Below are positions 8,473-17,673 of a DNA stretch of 64,000 bases, piece after piece. The stretch's first letter is position 1. Each line of letters opens with the position of its first letter. This stretch comes from Halocalculus aciditolerans (lineage in GTDB: Archaea > Halobacteriota > Halobacteria > Halobacteriales > Halobacteriaceae), in the NCBI RefSeq assembly GCF_014647475.1, contig NZ_BMPG01000002.1:434001-498000 (forward strand), in the 5' to 3' direction. The notes beneath the pieces are model-generated. The model was not told the DNA's origin. It was given only the letters and a program-made list of their open reading frames with translations, and made no database searches. The position numbers and the translations under genes are program-made.

Positions 8473-9105
8473 ATGTCTGAGTCTGAGACGGAGCGGGTGC
8501 CGGCGTCGCCGGCGGGGTATGGGCCGGCGCAGCCGGTGCGGCTGCCGGCGCTGGTGGTGAACGTCGTGGCGCTGGTGGCTGGGTTCGCGGCGTTCGTGGT
8601 GTTCGGGGCGGTGAACGGGCTGGTCCGTGGGCCGCGGGCGTTCGACGGGCTGGTGGTGGTGTCGGAGACGGCGACGAGTATCGGGGTGACGGTGAACGCG
8701 TTCGTGGTCGGCGGGGCGGTGCTCGTGGCGTTGGTGGTGACGATCGTGCTGCACGAGGCCGTGCACGGCCTCGTGCTCGGGTACTTCGGGTACGACGTCT
8801 CCTACGGGGCGGCGTCGCACGTCGGGGGGTTCTACGCGGCGGCGTTCGGGCAGTACGTCTCGCGGGCGGAGACGGTGTGGGTGCTCGTCGCGCCGCTGAT
8901 CGTCCTCGACGTGCTCGGTCTCGGGTTGTTGCTCGCCGCGCCGAACGCGCTCGTGGCGTTGTTCGCGTGGATGGTTCTGACACTGAACACTGGCGGGGCG
9001 GCGGCGGACCTCTGGAGCCTCGCGTTCGTCCAGAAACTCCCGGCGGACGTCGTGTTCTGCGACGTCGACCTCCGGCACTCCTACTGGTTCGAGTCGGCGG
9101 ATTAG
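8473..9105 (+). CDS. DUF3267-type membrane metalloprotease-like protein
   Basis: This 210-aa integral membrane protein has about four hydrophobic segments. A zinc-protease-like HEAVH motif lies in 'IVLHEAVHGLVLGYFGYDV', followed by 'LWSLAFVQKLPADVVFCD', as in DUF3267 proteins. Those are related to site-2-protease folds, but their activity is unproven. The gene overlaps the 3' end of the convergent ABC permease gene by 4 nt. Its role is unknown; the HExxH makes peptidase activity plausible. Confidence 0.78.
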   Translation: MSESETERVPASPAGYGPAQPVRLPALVVNVVALVAGFAAFVVFGAVNGLVRGPRAFDGLVVVSETATSIGVTVNAFVVGGAVLVALVVTIVLHEAVHGLVLGYFGYDVSYGAASHVGGFYAAAFGQYVSRAETVWVLVAPLIVLDVLGLGLLLAAPNALVALFAWMVLTLNTGGAAADLWSLAFVQKLPADVVFCDVDLRHSYWFESAD

Positions 9106-10511
9106 GCGCGGAGTTCCTGCCGCCAGCGGGGGATGGCGCGCTGGAAGGCGAGGTGGCCGCCGGCGGCGAGGACGACGGCCCAGCCGGCGTAGGCGAACGC
9201 GGCGACGGGGGTGACGTCGAAGGCGATGGAGGCGACGAGCGGGGGGACGAGGCCGACGATGATTCCGCCGGTGTAGAGCGCGAAGACGAGCGTGTCGAAG
9301 AGGAGTTCGTTGGGGTCGAAGCCGGCGACGTAGACGGTGAGGCCGAAGAGGTAGAGGCCGGTGCCACAGAGGATGGCGAGGCCGGCGACGGCGTCGGCGT
9401 GCGTCGCGCCGAGGAGGACGACGGCCGCGGCGTAGAGGAGGAGGGCGACGGGGCCGCCGACGACGAGGAAGCCCTGGCGTTTGGCGCGGAAGAGGTCCCG
9501 TACTCTGGTCGGGTAGAGGAGGTAGAAGTCCATGTCGTCGTACTGGGTGAGCCAGTTGTAGGTGGTGAAGGCGGTGAGGGAGAGGATCGCGCCGAAGGCA
9601 ACACCAGGAGTAGGGCGGACGCCGACGAGGGCGTCGACGAGGTCGACGAGGTAGTAGGCGACGGCGAAGACGATGCCGGCTGTGAGGCCGACCTTCCAGA
9701 ATCCGCCGGCGGACCGCGCGACGTCGAGGAGCGTCTTCACGAGGAGGGAATCGGCGTCGGGGATACGGTCCTTCCAGGTGTAGTAGGCGCTTTCGGCGGT
9801 CCGTGCGGGGCGGACGTATTCGGTGTCGTAGGTGCCGACGCCGATGGCGGCGAGCGCGCCGATGGAGAGGAGCGTGCCGAGCGCGGACGCGAGGCCGGGA
9901 GTCTCGTAGAGGGCGATCGGCGTGTAGTCGAGGACGGGGACGCCGGCGGCGACGGCGAGGCCGAGGAGGACGGCGACGAGGCCGGCGGCGAGTTTCCCGC
10001 GGCGGCCGTGCGTGGAGGCGGCGATGAGCGCGAGCGTCGCGGCCGCGCCGAGCGTGAACGTGCAGACGAGCGTCGCCCAGAGCCACGGGAGCGCGGCGAC
10101 GCCGAGCGCGGGCGCGAGCGCGACCGTGACGGGGGCGAGGAAGAGCGCGGCGTAGTAGACGGCGTCTTTCGCGAGGAAGACGGCGAGGAGGCGGCGCTGG
10201 CTGACGGGGAGCGTGCGGGACGTGAAGACGAGGAGGGTGACGTCGCCGAGGAGGTCGCGCATCGCGTCGCGCGTGACGAAGCCGACCGCGCCGGTCTGCA
10301 GGCCGAAGAGCGCGACGAGCGCGTGCACGCCGAGCACGAGGCTACCCGTGCTCGTTCCCGTTCGCGTGAGCGCCCAGACGGTGAGGCCGCCGACGAGCGC
10401 GACGAAGACGGGGAACGCGGCGAAGCGCGCGCCGCCGAAGAGGTTCGCGTGCAGCCGCCACTCCTCGCGGAGCATCCCCTGGAAGTACGTCCACGCGTCG
10501 GAGCCGGACAT
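9102..10511 (-). CDS. ABC transporter permease
   Basis: This 469-aa polytopic protein has roughly ten hydrophobic helices, beginning at about residue 30 ('FAAFPVFVALVGGLTVWAL'). A soluble loop in the middle ('TESAYYTWKDRIPDADSLL') is typical of haloarchaeal ABC-2-like permeases. It is encoded directly downstream of an ABC ATPase with no gap between stop and start, so the two form one exporter or membrane-modifying transporter. No substrate-binding protein gene accompanies them, which favours export. Substrate unknown. Confidence 0.82.
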   Translation of the reverse strand: MSGSDAWTYFQGMLREEWRLHANLFGGARFAAFPVFVALVGGLTVWALTRTGTSTGSLVLGVHALVALFGLQTGAVGFVTRDAMRDLLGDVTLLVFTSRTLPVSQRRLLAVFLAKDAVYYAALFLAPVTVALAPALGVAALPWLWATLVCTFTLGAAATLALIAASTHGRRGKLAAGLVAVLLGLAVAAGVPVLDYTPIALYETPGLASALGTLLSIGALAAIGVGTYDTEYVRPARTAESAYYTWKDRIPDADSLLVKTLLDVARSAGGFWKVGLTAGIVFAVAYYLVDLVDALVGVRPTPGVAFGAILSLTAFTTYNWLTQYDDMDFYLLYPTRVRDLFRAKRQGFLVVGGPVALLLYAAAVVLLGATHADAVAGLAILCGTGLYLFGLTVYVAGFDPNELLFDTLVFALYTGGIIVGLVPPLVASIAFDVTPVAAFAYAGWAVVLAAGGHLAFQRAIPRWRQELRA

Positions 10512-11240
10512 CTAAGCCTCCATCGCCGCGGCGTCGACGTCTTCGAGGAACAGGTCGAGCAGGCTCTCCCCCTCGTCGAGGTCGCTCGGCCGCCGCGTCG
10601 CGACGAGCTCGCCGCCGGAGAGCACGCCGACGCGCGTGCAGAGGTCCTCGGCGACGTCGATGTCGTGCGTCGAGAGGAAGACCGTGTTCCCGGCCTCGGT
10701 GTAGTCGGTGAGGAAGGCCTTGAAGCGCTCCTGGACTATCGGGTCGAGGTTCACGAGCGGCTCGTCGATGAAGACGAGGCCGGGGTCGTGGAGGAACGCC
10801 TGCGTGATCATCACCTTCTGTTGCTGGCCGCGCGAGAGGTCGGTGGAGAGCGTGTCGAGTTTCTCCGCGAACCCGAGTCTGTCCGCCCACGTCTCGGTCG
10901 CCTCGGCGACCCTCGACTCGTCGAGGTCGCGGACGTCGCCGACGAACTGGAAGTACTCCCGCGGCGTGAGGAAGCTCGGCGGGGACTCCTGCTCGGGGAG
11001 GATGCCGATGCGCTCGCGGACGTCGAGCGGGTGTTCGACGGGGTCCGCGCCCGCCACCTCGGCGGTGCCGCCGTCCGGCGTGAGCTGGCCGGTGAGGATC
11101 TTTATCGTCGTCGTCTTCCCCGCGCCGTTCGGCCCGAGGAAGCCGAAGAGCTCGCCGTCTGCGACGGAGAGAGAGAGGTCGGCGAGCGCCGTCACGTCGC
11201 CGTACGACCGCCGGAGGTCCCGCACGTCGAGAGCCGTCAT
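10512..11240 (-). CDS. ABC transporter ATP-binding protein
   Basis: This 242-aa ATPase has all the motifs in order: Walker A 'GPNGAGKTTTIK', Q-loop 'ILPEQESPPSFLTPREYF', signature 'LSRGQQQKV' (LSxGQ), Walker B 'GLVFIDEPLVNLD' and H-loop 'VFLSTHDIDVAEDL'. It energises the permease encoded immediately downstream (stop TAG abuts the permease ATG). The single-domain, CcmA/NatA-like form fits an ABC-2 type exporter. Confidence 0.92.
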   Translation of the reverse strand: MTALDVRDLRRSYGDVTALADLSLSVADGELFGFLGPNGAGKTTTIKILTGQLTPDGGTAEVAGADPVEHPLDVRERIGILPEQESPPSFLTPREYFQFVGDVRDLDESRVAEATETWADRLGFAEKLDTLSTDLSRGQQQKVMITQAFLHDPGLVFIDEPLVNLDPIVQERFKAFLTDYTEAGNTVFLSTHDIDVAEDLCTRVGVLSGGELVATRRPSDLDEGESLLDLFLEDVDAAAMEA

Positions 11241-11383
11241 TACCCGACACGTCGAGTGACTCCCCCTTAGAAGTACCCGCCGTGACGGGGTTCGACCGGC
11301 GGCACCGCGAGCGCGCCACGGAGAGCGTGCACCGCCGTAGAGGCCATTCCGGTGCGGGGCGGCGCGCCGACTTCGGCCGGGCG

Positions 11384-13783
11384 TTAGTCGCGACTGGAGT
11401 TGAGGACGACGATGATGCTGGAGCCGGCCATGGCGACGGCGGCCCAGAGCGGGTTGATGAGGCCGGCGACGGCGAGCGGGAGGGTGATGACGTTGTAGCC
11501 GAGCGCCCAGACGATGTTGGAGCGGACGCGTTCTTTGACGGTTTCGGCGTGGTCGAAGAGGCGTTCGACGCCGGCGAGGCCGCCGTCCACGATGGTCGCG
11601 TCGGCGGCTTCGGAGGCGAGTTCGGTCCCGGACGCGAAGGCGATGCCGAGGTCGGCGGCGGCGAGCGCGGGGGCGTCGTTCGTGCCGTCGCCGACGAAGG
11701 CGACCGCGCCGTGTTTCGCGCGGAGGCGTTCGACGACGGCGGCTTTGGCTTCGGGGAGGACGCCGGTGAAGACGTCCGCGATGGCGGGGTGGTCGTCGAA
11801 GGCGGCGAGGGAGGTCTGGTCGTCGCCGGTGACGACGACGACGGGGCGGTCGGACCCGCGGTGGCCCGAGTCGGTAGATGAATCACTGCCGCCGGACGCG
11901 GTCGCGAAGCGCTCGACGGCGTCCTGCCAGCCGTCGCGCGGCGTGTCGCTGACGGTGAGGACACCCCGGACTTCCCCGCCCCAGCCGACGACGGAGGCGA
12001 GCCCGCCGGCGTCGACGGCGGCGTCAATGGCCTCTGAATACTCCGCGGGGAGCGTCCAGTCGTCGCCGAAGAGCGCGGGGTGGCCGACGAGGACGCGGTG
12101 GCCGTCGACGACTGCTTCCGCGCCGCGGGGGTGTTCGGTGAACTCGGAGGGCTCGGGGAGGGCGTCGTCGATGCCTCGCGCTTCGGCGGCGTCGACGGTG
12201 GCGTCGGCGATGGGGTGGCTGGCGTCGCGTTCGACGGCGGCGGCGTACCGGAGGACGCGCTCGGGGTCAGCGGCGGCGACGTCGGTGACGGTCATCTCGC
12301 CGGTCGTGAGGGTGCCGGTCTTGTCGAGGGCGACGACGTCGACGTCGGGGAGGGATTCGATGGCGGGGGCGTGGGTGACGACGATGCCGTCTTCGGCGGC
12401 GCGGTCGACGCCGGCGGCGACGGCGAGCGGGGTCGCGAGTCCGAAGGAGCAGGGACAGGAGACGACGAGGACGCTGACGCCCGTGACGACGGCCTGTTCG
12501 ACGGAGCCGGCGTAGAGGAACCAGCCGGCGGCGGTGAGGGCGGCGAGGCCGAGAACGAACGGAACGAAGAGGGCGGCGACGGTGTCGGCGAGGCGTTGCG
12601 CGCGGGTGTTACTGGATTGGAGGTTCCAGAGCTGGCCGAGGAGCCGGTCGTAGGTGCTGGTGGCGTCGGGGCCGGCGCGGACGACGAGGCGACCGTCAGT
12701 CGGGACGGTCCCGCCGACGACGTCGTCGCCGGGGGAGACGGCGCGCGGCGCGGCCTCACCGGTGAGGAGGGATTCGTCGACGGCGGCGTCACCGTCGACG
12801 ACTTCGCCGTCGAGGGGGATGCGGTCGCCGCGTTTGACGACGAACTCGTCGCCGGGTTCCACGGATTCGAGGTCGACGGCGTGGGTGCCGGCGCGGTCGC
12901 GGACGGTGACTTCTCGGACTCGCCCGAAGTCGAGGTCGCCGAGGCGGCCGACGGCGCGGCGTTTCACGCGGGTTTCGAGGAAGTCGCCGAGGGTGACGAC
13001 GCCGACGATGGCGGTGGAGACGTCGAAGTAGACTTCGGTGCCGCCGGCGGCGACGACGAGCATGGAGTAGCCCCAGGCGGCGAGCGCGCCGCCGGCGATG
13101 AGGACGTCCATGTTCGGTCTCCCCGAGCTGAGGCTGACGTACGCGCCGCGGAGGATGGGGAAGCCGACGACGAAGAGCGCGAACGTGCTGACGATGGGCA
13201 TCGGGAGGAAGACCATCAGGCGGGTGGCGGACTCCCGGAGGAAGGAGTCGGGGTAGATGCCGAGGTAGGACGGGTAGAGGAAGAAGGCGTAGAGCGTCAT
13301 GACGACCATCATCGAACCGAGGCCGAGGACGGTGCGGATCTCGTCGCGGCCGAAGCGCTCCTCCTCGCTCGCGTCCGTGCCGACGTCGGGAACCGCGGCG
13401 CGGTAGCCCATGCGCTTCACGAGGTCGGGGAGGTCGGCCTCGTCGAGCGCCGAGTCGTCGTAGTCGACTTTCAGCATCTCGGTGGCGTAGGAGGCGTCGG
13501 CGGCGTAGACGCCGTCGTGGTCGGCGGCGGTCGCTTCGACGAACGCCTCGCAGGCCGTGCAGTGCATCCCGTCGACGCTCAGGAAGGCCGTGTCCGCGTC
13601 CTCCGGAACGTCCGCGTCGTCAGCGGGCGCTGCGATGTCCTCCCCGTCGACTGCGTCGGGGTCGACGTCGCCGAGGGCGCGGTAGACTGAAAGGCAGCCG
13701 CGACAGCAGAACGCGCCGTCGACGTCCGGGTCCGTGATCGGCGGGTCGGGCGTGTCGAGGTCGCAGAGTGTGCAGGTGGTCAT
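11384..13783 (-). CDS. copA: Cu+-exporting P1B-type ATPase
   Basis: This 799-aa heavy-metal ATPase begins with a Cys-rich metal-binding segment (C4, C7 and a CCRGC at about 26-30, like the FixI/CcoI-associated domain). An HMA domain follows with GMHCTAC (C75, C78). The membrane CPC motif is in 'VVSCPCSFGLATPL', the phosphorylation site is DKTGT, and the hinge is 'VGDGTNDAPAL'. CPC and CxxC indicate Cu+/Ag+. I start at ATG 13783, whose ATGA overlaps the stop of the upstream UreH-type gene; the much longer open frame is artefactual. The pairing with that membrane protein, and the FixI-like N-terminus, suggest copper delivery to a cytochrome oxidase as well as, or instead of, resistance. Confidence 0.92.
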   Translation of the reverse strand: MTTCTLCDLDTPDPPITDPDVDGAFCCRGCLSVYRALGDVDPDAVDGEDIAAPADDADVPEDADTAFLSVDGMHCTACEAFVEATAADHDGVYAADASYATEMLKVDYDDSALDEADLPDLVKRMGYRAAVPDVGTDASEEERFGRDEIRTVLGLGSMMVVMTLYAFFLYPSYLGIYPDSFLRESATRLMVFLPMPIVSTFALFVVGFPILRGAYVSLSSGRPNMDVLIAGGALAAWGYSMLVVAAGGTEVYFDVSTAIVGVVTLGDFLETRVKRRAVGRLGDLDFGRVREVTVRDRAGTHAVDLESVEPGDEFVVKRGDRIPLDGEVVDGDAAVDESLLTGEAAPRAVSPGDDVVGGTVPTDGRLVVRAGPDATSTYDRLLGQLWNLQSSNTRAQRLADTVAALFVPFVLGLAALTAAGWFLYAGSVEQAVVTGVSVLVVSCPCSFGLATPLAVAAGVDRAAEDGIVVTHAPAIESLPDVDVVALDKTGTLTTGEMTVTDVAAADPERVLRYAAAVERDASHPIADATVDAAEARGIDDALPEPSEFTEHPRGAEAVVDGHRVLVGHPALFGDDWTLPAEYSEAIDAAVDAGGLASVVGWGGEVRGVLTVSDTPRDGWQDAVERFATASGGSDSSTDSGHRGSDRPVVVVTGDDQTSLAAFDDHPAIADVFTGVLPEAKAAVVERLRAKHGAVAFVGDGTNDAPALAAADLGIAFASGTELASEAADATIVDGGLAGVERLFDHAETVKERVRSNIVWALGYNVITLPLAVAGLINPLWAAVAMAGSSIIVVLNSSRD

Positions 13784-14529
13784 AGCGGTGAGTACGGGAG
13801 CGGAATCATCGGAACGGGGACGCCGAGGAGGCGGAACCCCATGAGGAGCGGGACGAACGCGAGCAGGACGAAGACGACGCCGAGCGCGCGCTCGACGGCC
13901 TGTCGGCGCGTCGCGGAGACGGTGCCCATCACGGTGCCGAGGAGGAACATCGCGGGAATCGTGCCGACGCCGAGCACGGCGAGGTTCAACGCGCCCGCCG
14001 CGGGGTCGCCCTGCGCGAACGCGTAGACGAACGCCGGGTAGAGGAGCGGGCAGGGGAGGACGGCGTGAACCGTCCCGAGGAGCGCGATTTTCGGGCTGTC
14101 GACGAAGTCGTCCATGCGTTCGACCGCCCAGCCGGAGACGCGCGAGAAGAGCGCGCCGCCCGGCCCCTCCGGGAGGAGGGAGTGGGCGCTCCCGCCGGCG
14201 ACGCGGACGACGCCGACGGCGAGGATGAAGCCGCCGACGAGCACGCCGAAGACGCCCCTGATGGTGTCGCCGAGCGCCGCGTAGCCCGCGGCGACGTACA
14301 CGGCGCTCCCGAGGAAGCCCATGAGCGCGCCGACGGCGGCGTAACTCGCGGTGCGCCCGAGGTTGAAGAGCGCGTGCTGGCGGAGTTCGAACCACGTCGG
14401 CGGCCCCGAATCAGTCGACATTCGCCCCGCGTACGTCGACACGAGCGGGCCGCACATCCCGAGGCAGTGCGCGCCCCCGAGCAGGCCGACGACGAAGAAC
14501 GCGGCGAGTTCGAGTGGCTGACCTGGCAT
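13780..14529 (-). CDS. sulfite exporter TauE/SafE-UreH family membrane protein
   Basis: This 249-aa protein has about six transmembrane helices. Its key N-terminal motif is 'GLLGGAHCLGMCGPLV', the HC..MCG motif of the UreH/CcoS-associated DsbD-like family. Genes of this type commonly lie beside Cu+ ATPases in cytochrome-oxidase maturation (FixI/SenC-like) loci and are thought to pass copper or reductant across the membrane. The start is ATG 14529, giving a clean 'MPGQPLELAAFFVVGLLGG' N-terminus; the longer frame is a leader-like Arg-rich shadow. It is translationally coupled to copA (ATGA). Confidence 0.85.
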   Translation of the reverse strand: MPGQPLELAAFFVVGLLGGAHCLGMCGPLVSTYAGRMSTDSGPPTWFELRQHALFNLGRTASYAAVGALMGFLGSAVYVAAGYAALGDTIRGVFGVLVGGFILAVGVVRVAGGSAHSLLPEGPGGALFSRVSGWAVERMDDFVDSPKIALLGTVHAVLPCPLLYPAFVYAFAQGDPAAGALNLAVLGVGTIPAMFLLGTVMGTVSATRRQAVERALGVVFVLLAFVPLLMGFRLLGVPVPMIPLPYSPL

Positions 14530-14732
14530 GGTGAGAGCGGCCGCGCGCCGACGGCCGACTAGTAGTCGGAATTCGGTGAGACGGCCGTTTACCCGTGTCG
14601 GTCTCGATACGCCCCCGGTTCGACAGACGGAGCAGGATGCGGCGTCGACGAGTGGGCGTCGACGGCGCGTGGGGGCGCGGTGTCTCACGAACTATGCCAA
14701 CAGTGAAGTGTGATTCCGACGGAGTTTCGCGT

Positions 14733-15875
14733 ATGGATTTCAGTCTCTCCGCGGAGCAGCGCCAGATTCAGGAGATGGTGTCGGAGTTCGTGGACGAGGA
14801 GGTGAAGCCGCGGGCGGCGGAGATCGACGAGACGGACGAGTTCCCCCGCGACCTCGTCGACGACCTCGGGGAGCTGGGGCTGATGGGGATGCCGTTCCCT
14901 GAGGAGTACGACGGGGCGGGGCTCGACTACCACTCGTACGCGCTGGCGCTCGCGGAAATCGCGCGGGGGAGCGGCGGGCTCGGGACCGTCGTCGCCGCGC
15001 ACACGAGCCTGGCGGGGAACATGGTCTACCACTACGGGAGTGACGAACAGAAGCAGACGTATCTCGCGCCGATGAACACGGGCGAGGACGTCGGGGCGTT
15101 CGCGCTCTCCGAGCCGGGCGCGGGGAGCGACGTGCCGGCGATGGAGACGACCGCCGAGAAGGATGGCGACGAGTACGTCGTGAACGGCGGGAAGCTGTGG
15201 ATTTCGAACGGGAGCGTCGCGGACACGGTGACGGTGTTCGCGAAGACCGACCCGGACGCGGGAAGCAGGGGCATCTCCTCGTTCGTCGTGCGCCCCGACG
15301 AGGACGACGGCTTCCACGTCGAGGGGACGGAGGACAAACTCGGGGACAAGGGGTGTCCGACGGCCGAACTCCGCTTCGACGACGTGCGGATTCCCGAGAG
15401 CCGGTTACTCGGCGAGGAGGGCGAGGGGTTCAAGCAGGCGCTGGAGACGCTGAACGGCGGGCGCATCACCATCGCGGCGCGCTCCATCGGCCTCGCGAAG
15501 GCCGCGCGCGACGACGCCCTCGCGTACGCGCAGGACCGCGAGCAGTTCGACCAGCCCATCAGCGACTTCCAGGCCATCCAGCACAAGCTCGCGGACATGG
15601 ACACGAAGATTCAGGCCGCAGAGCTCCTGATGCACAAGGCCGCCGACCTGAAAATCAGGGGGGAAGACTTCGTCAAGGAGGCCGCGCAGGCGAAGCTCTA
15701 CGCGAGCGAAATCTCGCGGGAAGTCACGAACGAGGGCATCCAGATTCACGGCGGCTACGGCTACACGACGGATTTCGACGTCGAGCGCTACTACCGCGAC
15801 GCCAAGCTGAACGAGATCTACGAGGGCACGAGCGAAGTGCTCCGGAACACCATCGCCCGCCAGCTCCTCGACTGA
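14733..15875 (+). CDS. acyl-CoA dehydrogenase
   Basis: This 380-aa flavoenzyme starts 'MDFSLSAEQRQIQEMVSEF', has the FAD/substrate signature 'AFALSEPGAGSD', and near the end carries 'YRDAKLNEIYEGTSEVLR', whose Glu (in YEGTSE) is the catalytic base of short- and medium-chain acyl-CoA dehydrogenases. It introduces the trans-2 double bond in fatty-acid or branched-chain acyl-CoA oxidation and passes electrons to ETF. The start is ATG 14733; an open frame back to 14595 is not needed for the domain. It belongs with the other acyl-CoA genes of the window but is not in an operon with them. Confidence 0.93.
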   Translation: MDFSLSAEQRQIQEMVSEFVDEEVKPRAAEIDETDEFPRDLVDDLGELGLMGMPFPEEYDGAGLDYHSYALALAEIARGSGGLGTVVAAHTSLAGNMVYHYGSDEQKQTYLAPMNTGEDVGAFALSEPGAGSDVPAMETTAEKDGDEYVVNGGKLWISNGSVADTVTVFAKTDPDAGSRGISSFVVRPDEDDGFHVEGTEDKLGDKGCPTAELRFDDVRIPESRLLGEEGEGFKQALETLNGGRITIAARSIGLAKAARDDALAYAQDREQFDQPISDFQAIQHKLADMDTKIQAAELLMHKAADLKIRGEDFVKEAAQAKLYASEISREVTNEGIQIHGGYGYTTDFDVERYYRDAKLNEIYEGTSEVLRNTIARQLLD

Positions 15876-15938
15876 CCGGCGCTGGAGGAACGAGCGGACG
15901 ACCGGTTCGCCCCTCGCGGTTCTCCCGGCGGATTCCCG

Positions 15939-16283
15939 TTAGGCGGTGAGCGAGCGGGCGAAGGGGAGCCAGTGGCCGCGCGTGGCGACGCCGACGGCGA
16001 GCAGGAGGGACACGACCACGAGGGTTTGCAGCCGTCTGCGGGGGTCTCCGCCCGACCAGCCGTAGGCGAGGAGGGCGTAGGGGACGGGGAAGAGCGCGGC
16101 GGCGAGTGGGTCGGTCGTGGCCCGGTCATAGAGCCCCAGCGCGGTGTAGAGGGCGAGGGCTAGCAGTCCCGTGAGGAAGCACGCGATCATCTCCCAGCGG
16201 AACTCTCGAACGTTCAATTCGGTGTCGAGTTCGGCGGTGAGTGTGATACGTGTATCGGTCGCAGGAGTCTCCGTGCTTTTCAC
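15939..16283 (-). CDS. small membrane protein, three predicted helices
   Basis: I do not recognise this 114-aa protein. A Thr-rich, acidic N-terminus ('MKSTETPATDTRITLTAEL') of about 30 residues is followed by three hydrophobic segments ('IACFLTGLLALALYTALGL', 'PLAAALFPVPYALLAYGW', 'LQTLVVVSLLLAVGVATRG'). It lies alone on the minus strand, converging on the acyl-CoA dehydrogenase gene and diverging from the LOG-family gene. No function is assigned. Confidence 0.6.
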   Translation of the reverse strand: MKSTETPATDTRITLTAELDTELNVREFRWEMIACFLTGLLALALYTALGLYDRATTDPLAAALFPVPYALLAYGWSGGDPRRRLQTLVVVSLLLAVGVATRGHWLPFARSLTA

Positions 16284-16498
16284 GGCGGCGTCGATATCGG
16301 CGTCTCGATGGGGTGCTCCGCGCGTCTGTCGGCTATCGCGTTGCGCTCGCCGCGGGCGTGATACTCGAAGTCGGCGGCCCTTGCGGGCTGCTCGCAGTCG
16401 CCGCGGCCCTCGTCTGCTTCTTCCTCGTCGTCTTCGCCGCGGTGATTCGCCAATGCGGGCTTCGACGCGTTTACCTCGCGGCGAGCGAACGTCGAGGC

Positions 16499-17083
16499 AT
16501 GGATGCGCTCTGCGTGTACTGCGGGTCGAGTCCCGGCGCGGACCCGGCGTACGTCGAGGCGGCGCGCGAACTGGGCGGCGCGCTCGCCGAGCGGGATATC
16601 GCGCTCGTCTACGGCGGCGGGAGCGTCGGAATGATGGGCGCGGTCGCGGACGCTGTCGTCGACGGCGGCGGCGACGCCTACGGCGTCATCCCCGAAGCGC
16701 TCGACGACAAAGAGCACGCCCATCCGGGCCTCACCGAACTCGACGTCGTCGAATCGATGCACGCCCGGAAAGCCCGGATGGCCGAACGCGCCGACGGCTT
16801 CGCCGCCCTCCCCGGCGGCTTCGGCACGCTCGAAGAAATCGTCGAAGTCGTCACGTGGGCGCAACTCGGCTTCCACGCGAACCCCTGTGGCTTCCTCAAC
16901 GTCGAGGGCTACTTCGACGACCTCCTCGCCTTCTTCGACCACCAGACCGACGAGGGCTTCATCGCCGACGACCACCGCGACATGGTCCTCGTCGCCGACA
17001 CCGTTCCCGAACTCCTCGACGACTTCGACGCTTACCGCTCACCCGTCACCGAATCCTACGTCGACGACATCGAACAGACCTAA
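16499..17083 (+). CDS. LOG family (TIGR00730) nucleotide phosphoribohydrolase
   Basis: This 194-aa Rossmann-like protein has 'VYCGSSPGADP', 'LVYGGGSVGMMGAVADAV' and the family signature 'HARKARMAERADGFAALPGGFGTLEEI' (shortened: ALPGGFGTLEE). LOG enzymes cleave N6-modified AMP or other nucleoside 5'-monophosphates to free base and ribose-5-phosphate. The start at ATG 16499 begins directly with the first beta strand; a frame open back to 16250 adds only a non-conserved leader. Confidence 0.9.
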   Translation: MDALCVYCGSSPGADPAYVEAARELGGALAERDIALVYGGGSVGMMGAVADAVVDGGGDAYGVIPEALDDKEHAHPGLTELDVVESMHARKARMAERADGFAALPGGFGTLEEIVEVVTWAQLGFHANPCGFLNVEGYFDDLLAFFDHQTDEGFIADDHRDMVLVADTVPELLDDFDAYRSPVTESYVDDIEQT

Positions 17084-17156
17084 CGCGTGAAGGCCGAACC
17101 GGCTGGCGCTCGGCTCGTACCGATACCTTCGACTGTCGGGGCCGAGAACTCCGGGT

Positions 17157-17435
17157 ATGTCTGACGCGGAGACCGCGGACGCGAACGGTATCACGGCGCG
17201 TTACTACGAGACGGCGGAGGAACGCGTGTTAGAGTTCGAGGGGGAGCGCGCGACGGCGGCAATCGCGCAGAACCGCGAGGGGTACGCGATGCTCAAAGTC
17301 CGGCCGACCGCCGACGGCGACGAGCTCGAACGCTACTACGGGTTCGATATGGCGCTCGACCACGCGGCGGAGCTGCTCGGCGTCTCGCCGAACGACCTCC
17401 CGGTTCCCGAGGCCGCCGCCGACATGGGGATGTAG
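17157..17435 (+). CDS. conserved haloarchaeal small acidic protein
   Basis: This 92-aa protein contains 'ITARYYETAEERVLEFEGE' and 'YYGFDMALDHAAELLGVSP', with no membrane segment, metal site or nucleotide motif. The codon use and acidic composition are those of a real haloarchaeal gene. The family looks familiar as a widespread haloarchaeal DUF, but I cannot give a function. It has its own start 73 nt after the LOG-family gene, in the same direction. Confidence 0.7.
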   Translation: MSDAETADANGITARYYETAEERVLEFEGERATAAIAQNREGYAMLKVRPTADGDELERYYGFDMALDHAAELLGVSPNDLPVPEAAADMGM

Positions 17436-17673
17436 CGACGGCGGACGCGACGGGCTCGATGCGGCGGCTTCGACTGCCGGTGATCTCTCAGTGCTTTCCG
17501 CTTATTCTCACGGCTGAGAATGTTCCCGGCAGTCAGTGGTTCGACGCGTGACGAATCACTGGTCGACAGGTGTGAGCGGGCGTGTCGGGTAGTTGGTCGG
17601 TTCTCGCGCGTTCTCGTCGGACGCGACGGCCGTATCCGGCGGTCTTTTCACGACGGTCGTCTAACCTCCGTGT

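Noticed and set aside
8877-11270. 797-aa plus-strand ORF
   Set aside because: It is antisense to the ABC permease and ATPase genes, both of which carry full family motifs.
12080-13690. 536-aa plus-strand ORF
   Set aside because: It is antisense to copA and rich in Asp/Gly/Val with no motif.
13784-14395. Upstream extension of copA to 14395
   Set aside because: It would overlap most of the UreH-type gene in another frame; the real start at 13783 forms an ATGA junction and begins with the Cys-rich domain.
16250-16498. 83-residue N-terminal extension of the LOG protein with a hydrophobic stretch
   Set aside because: The family begins at the first strand (MDALCVYCG), and the extension crosses what should be promoter DNA.
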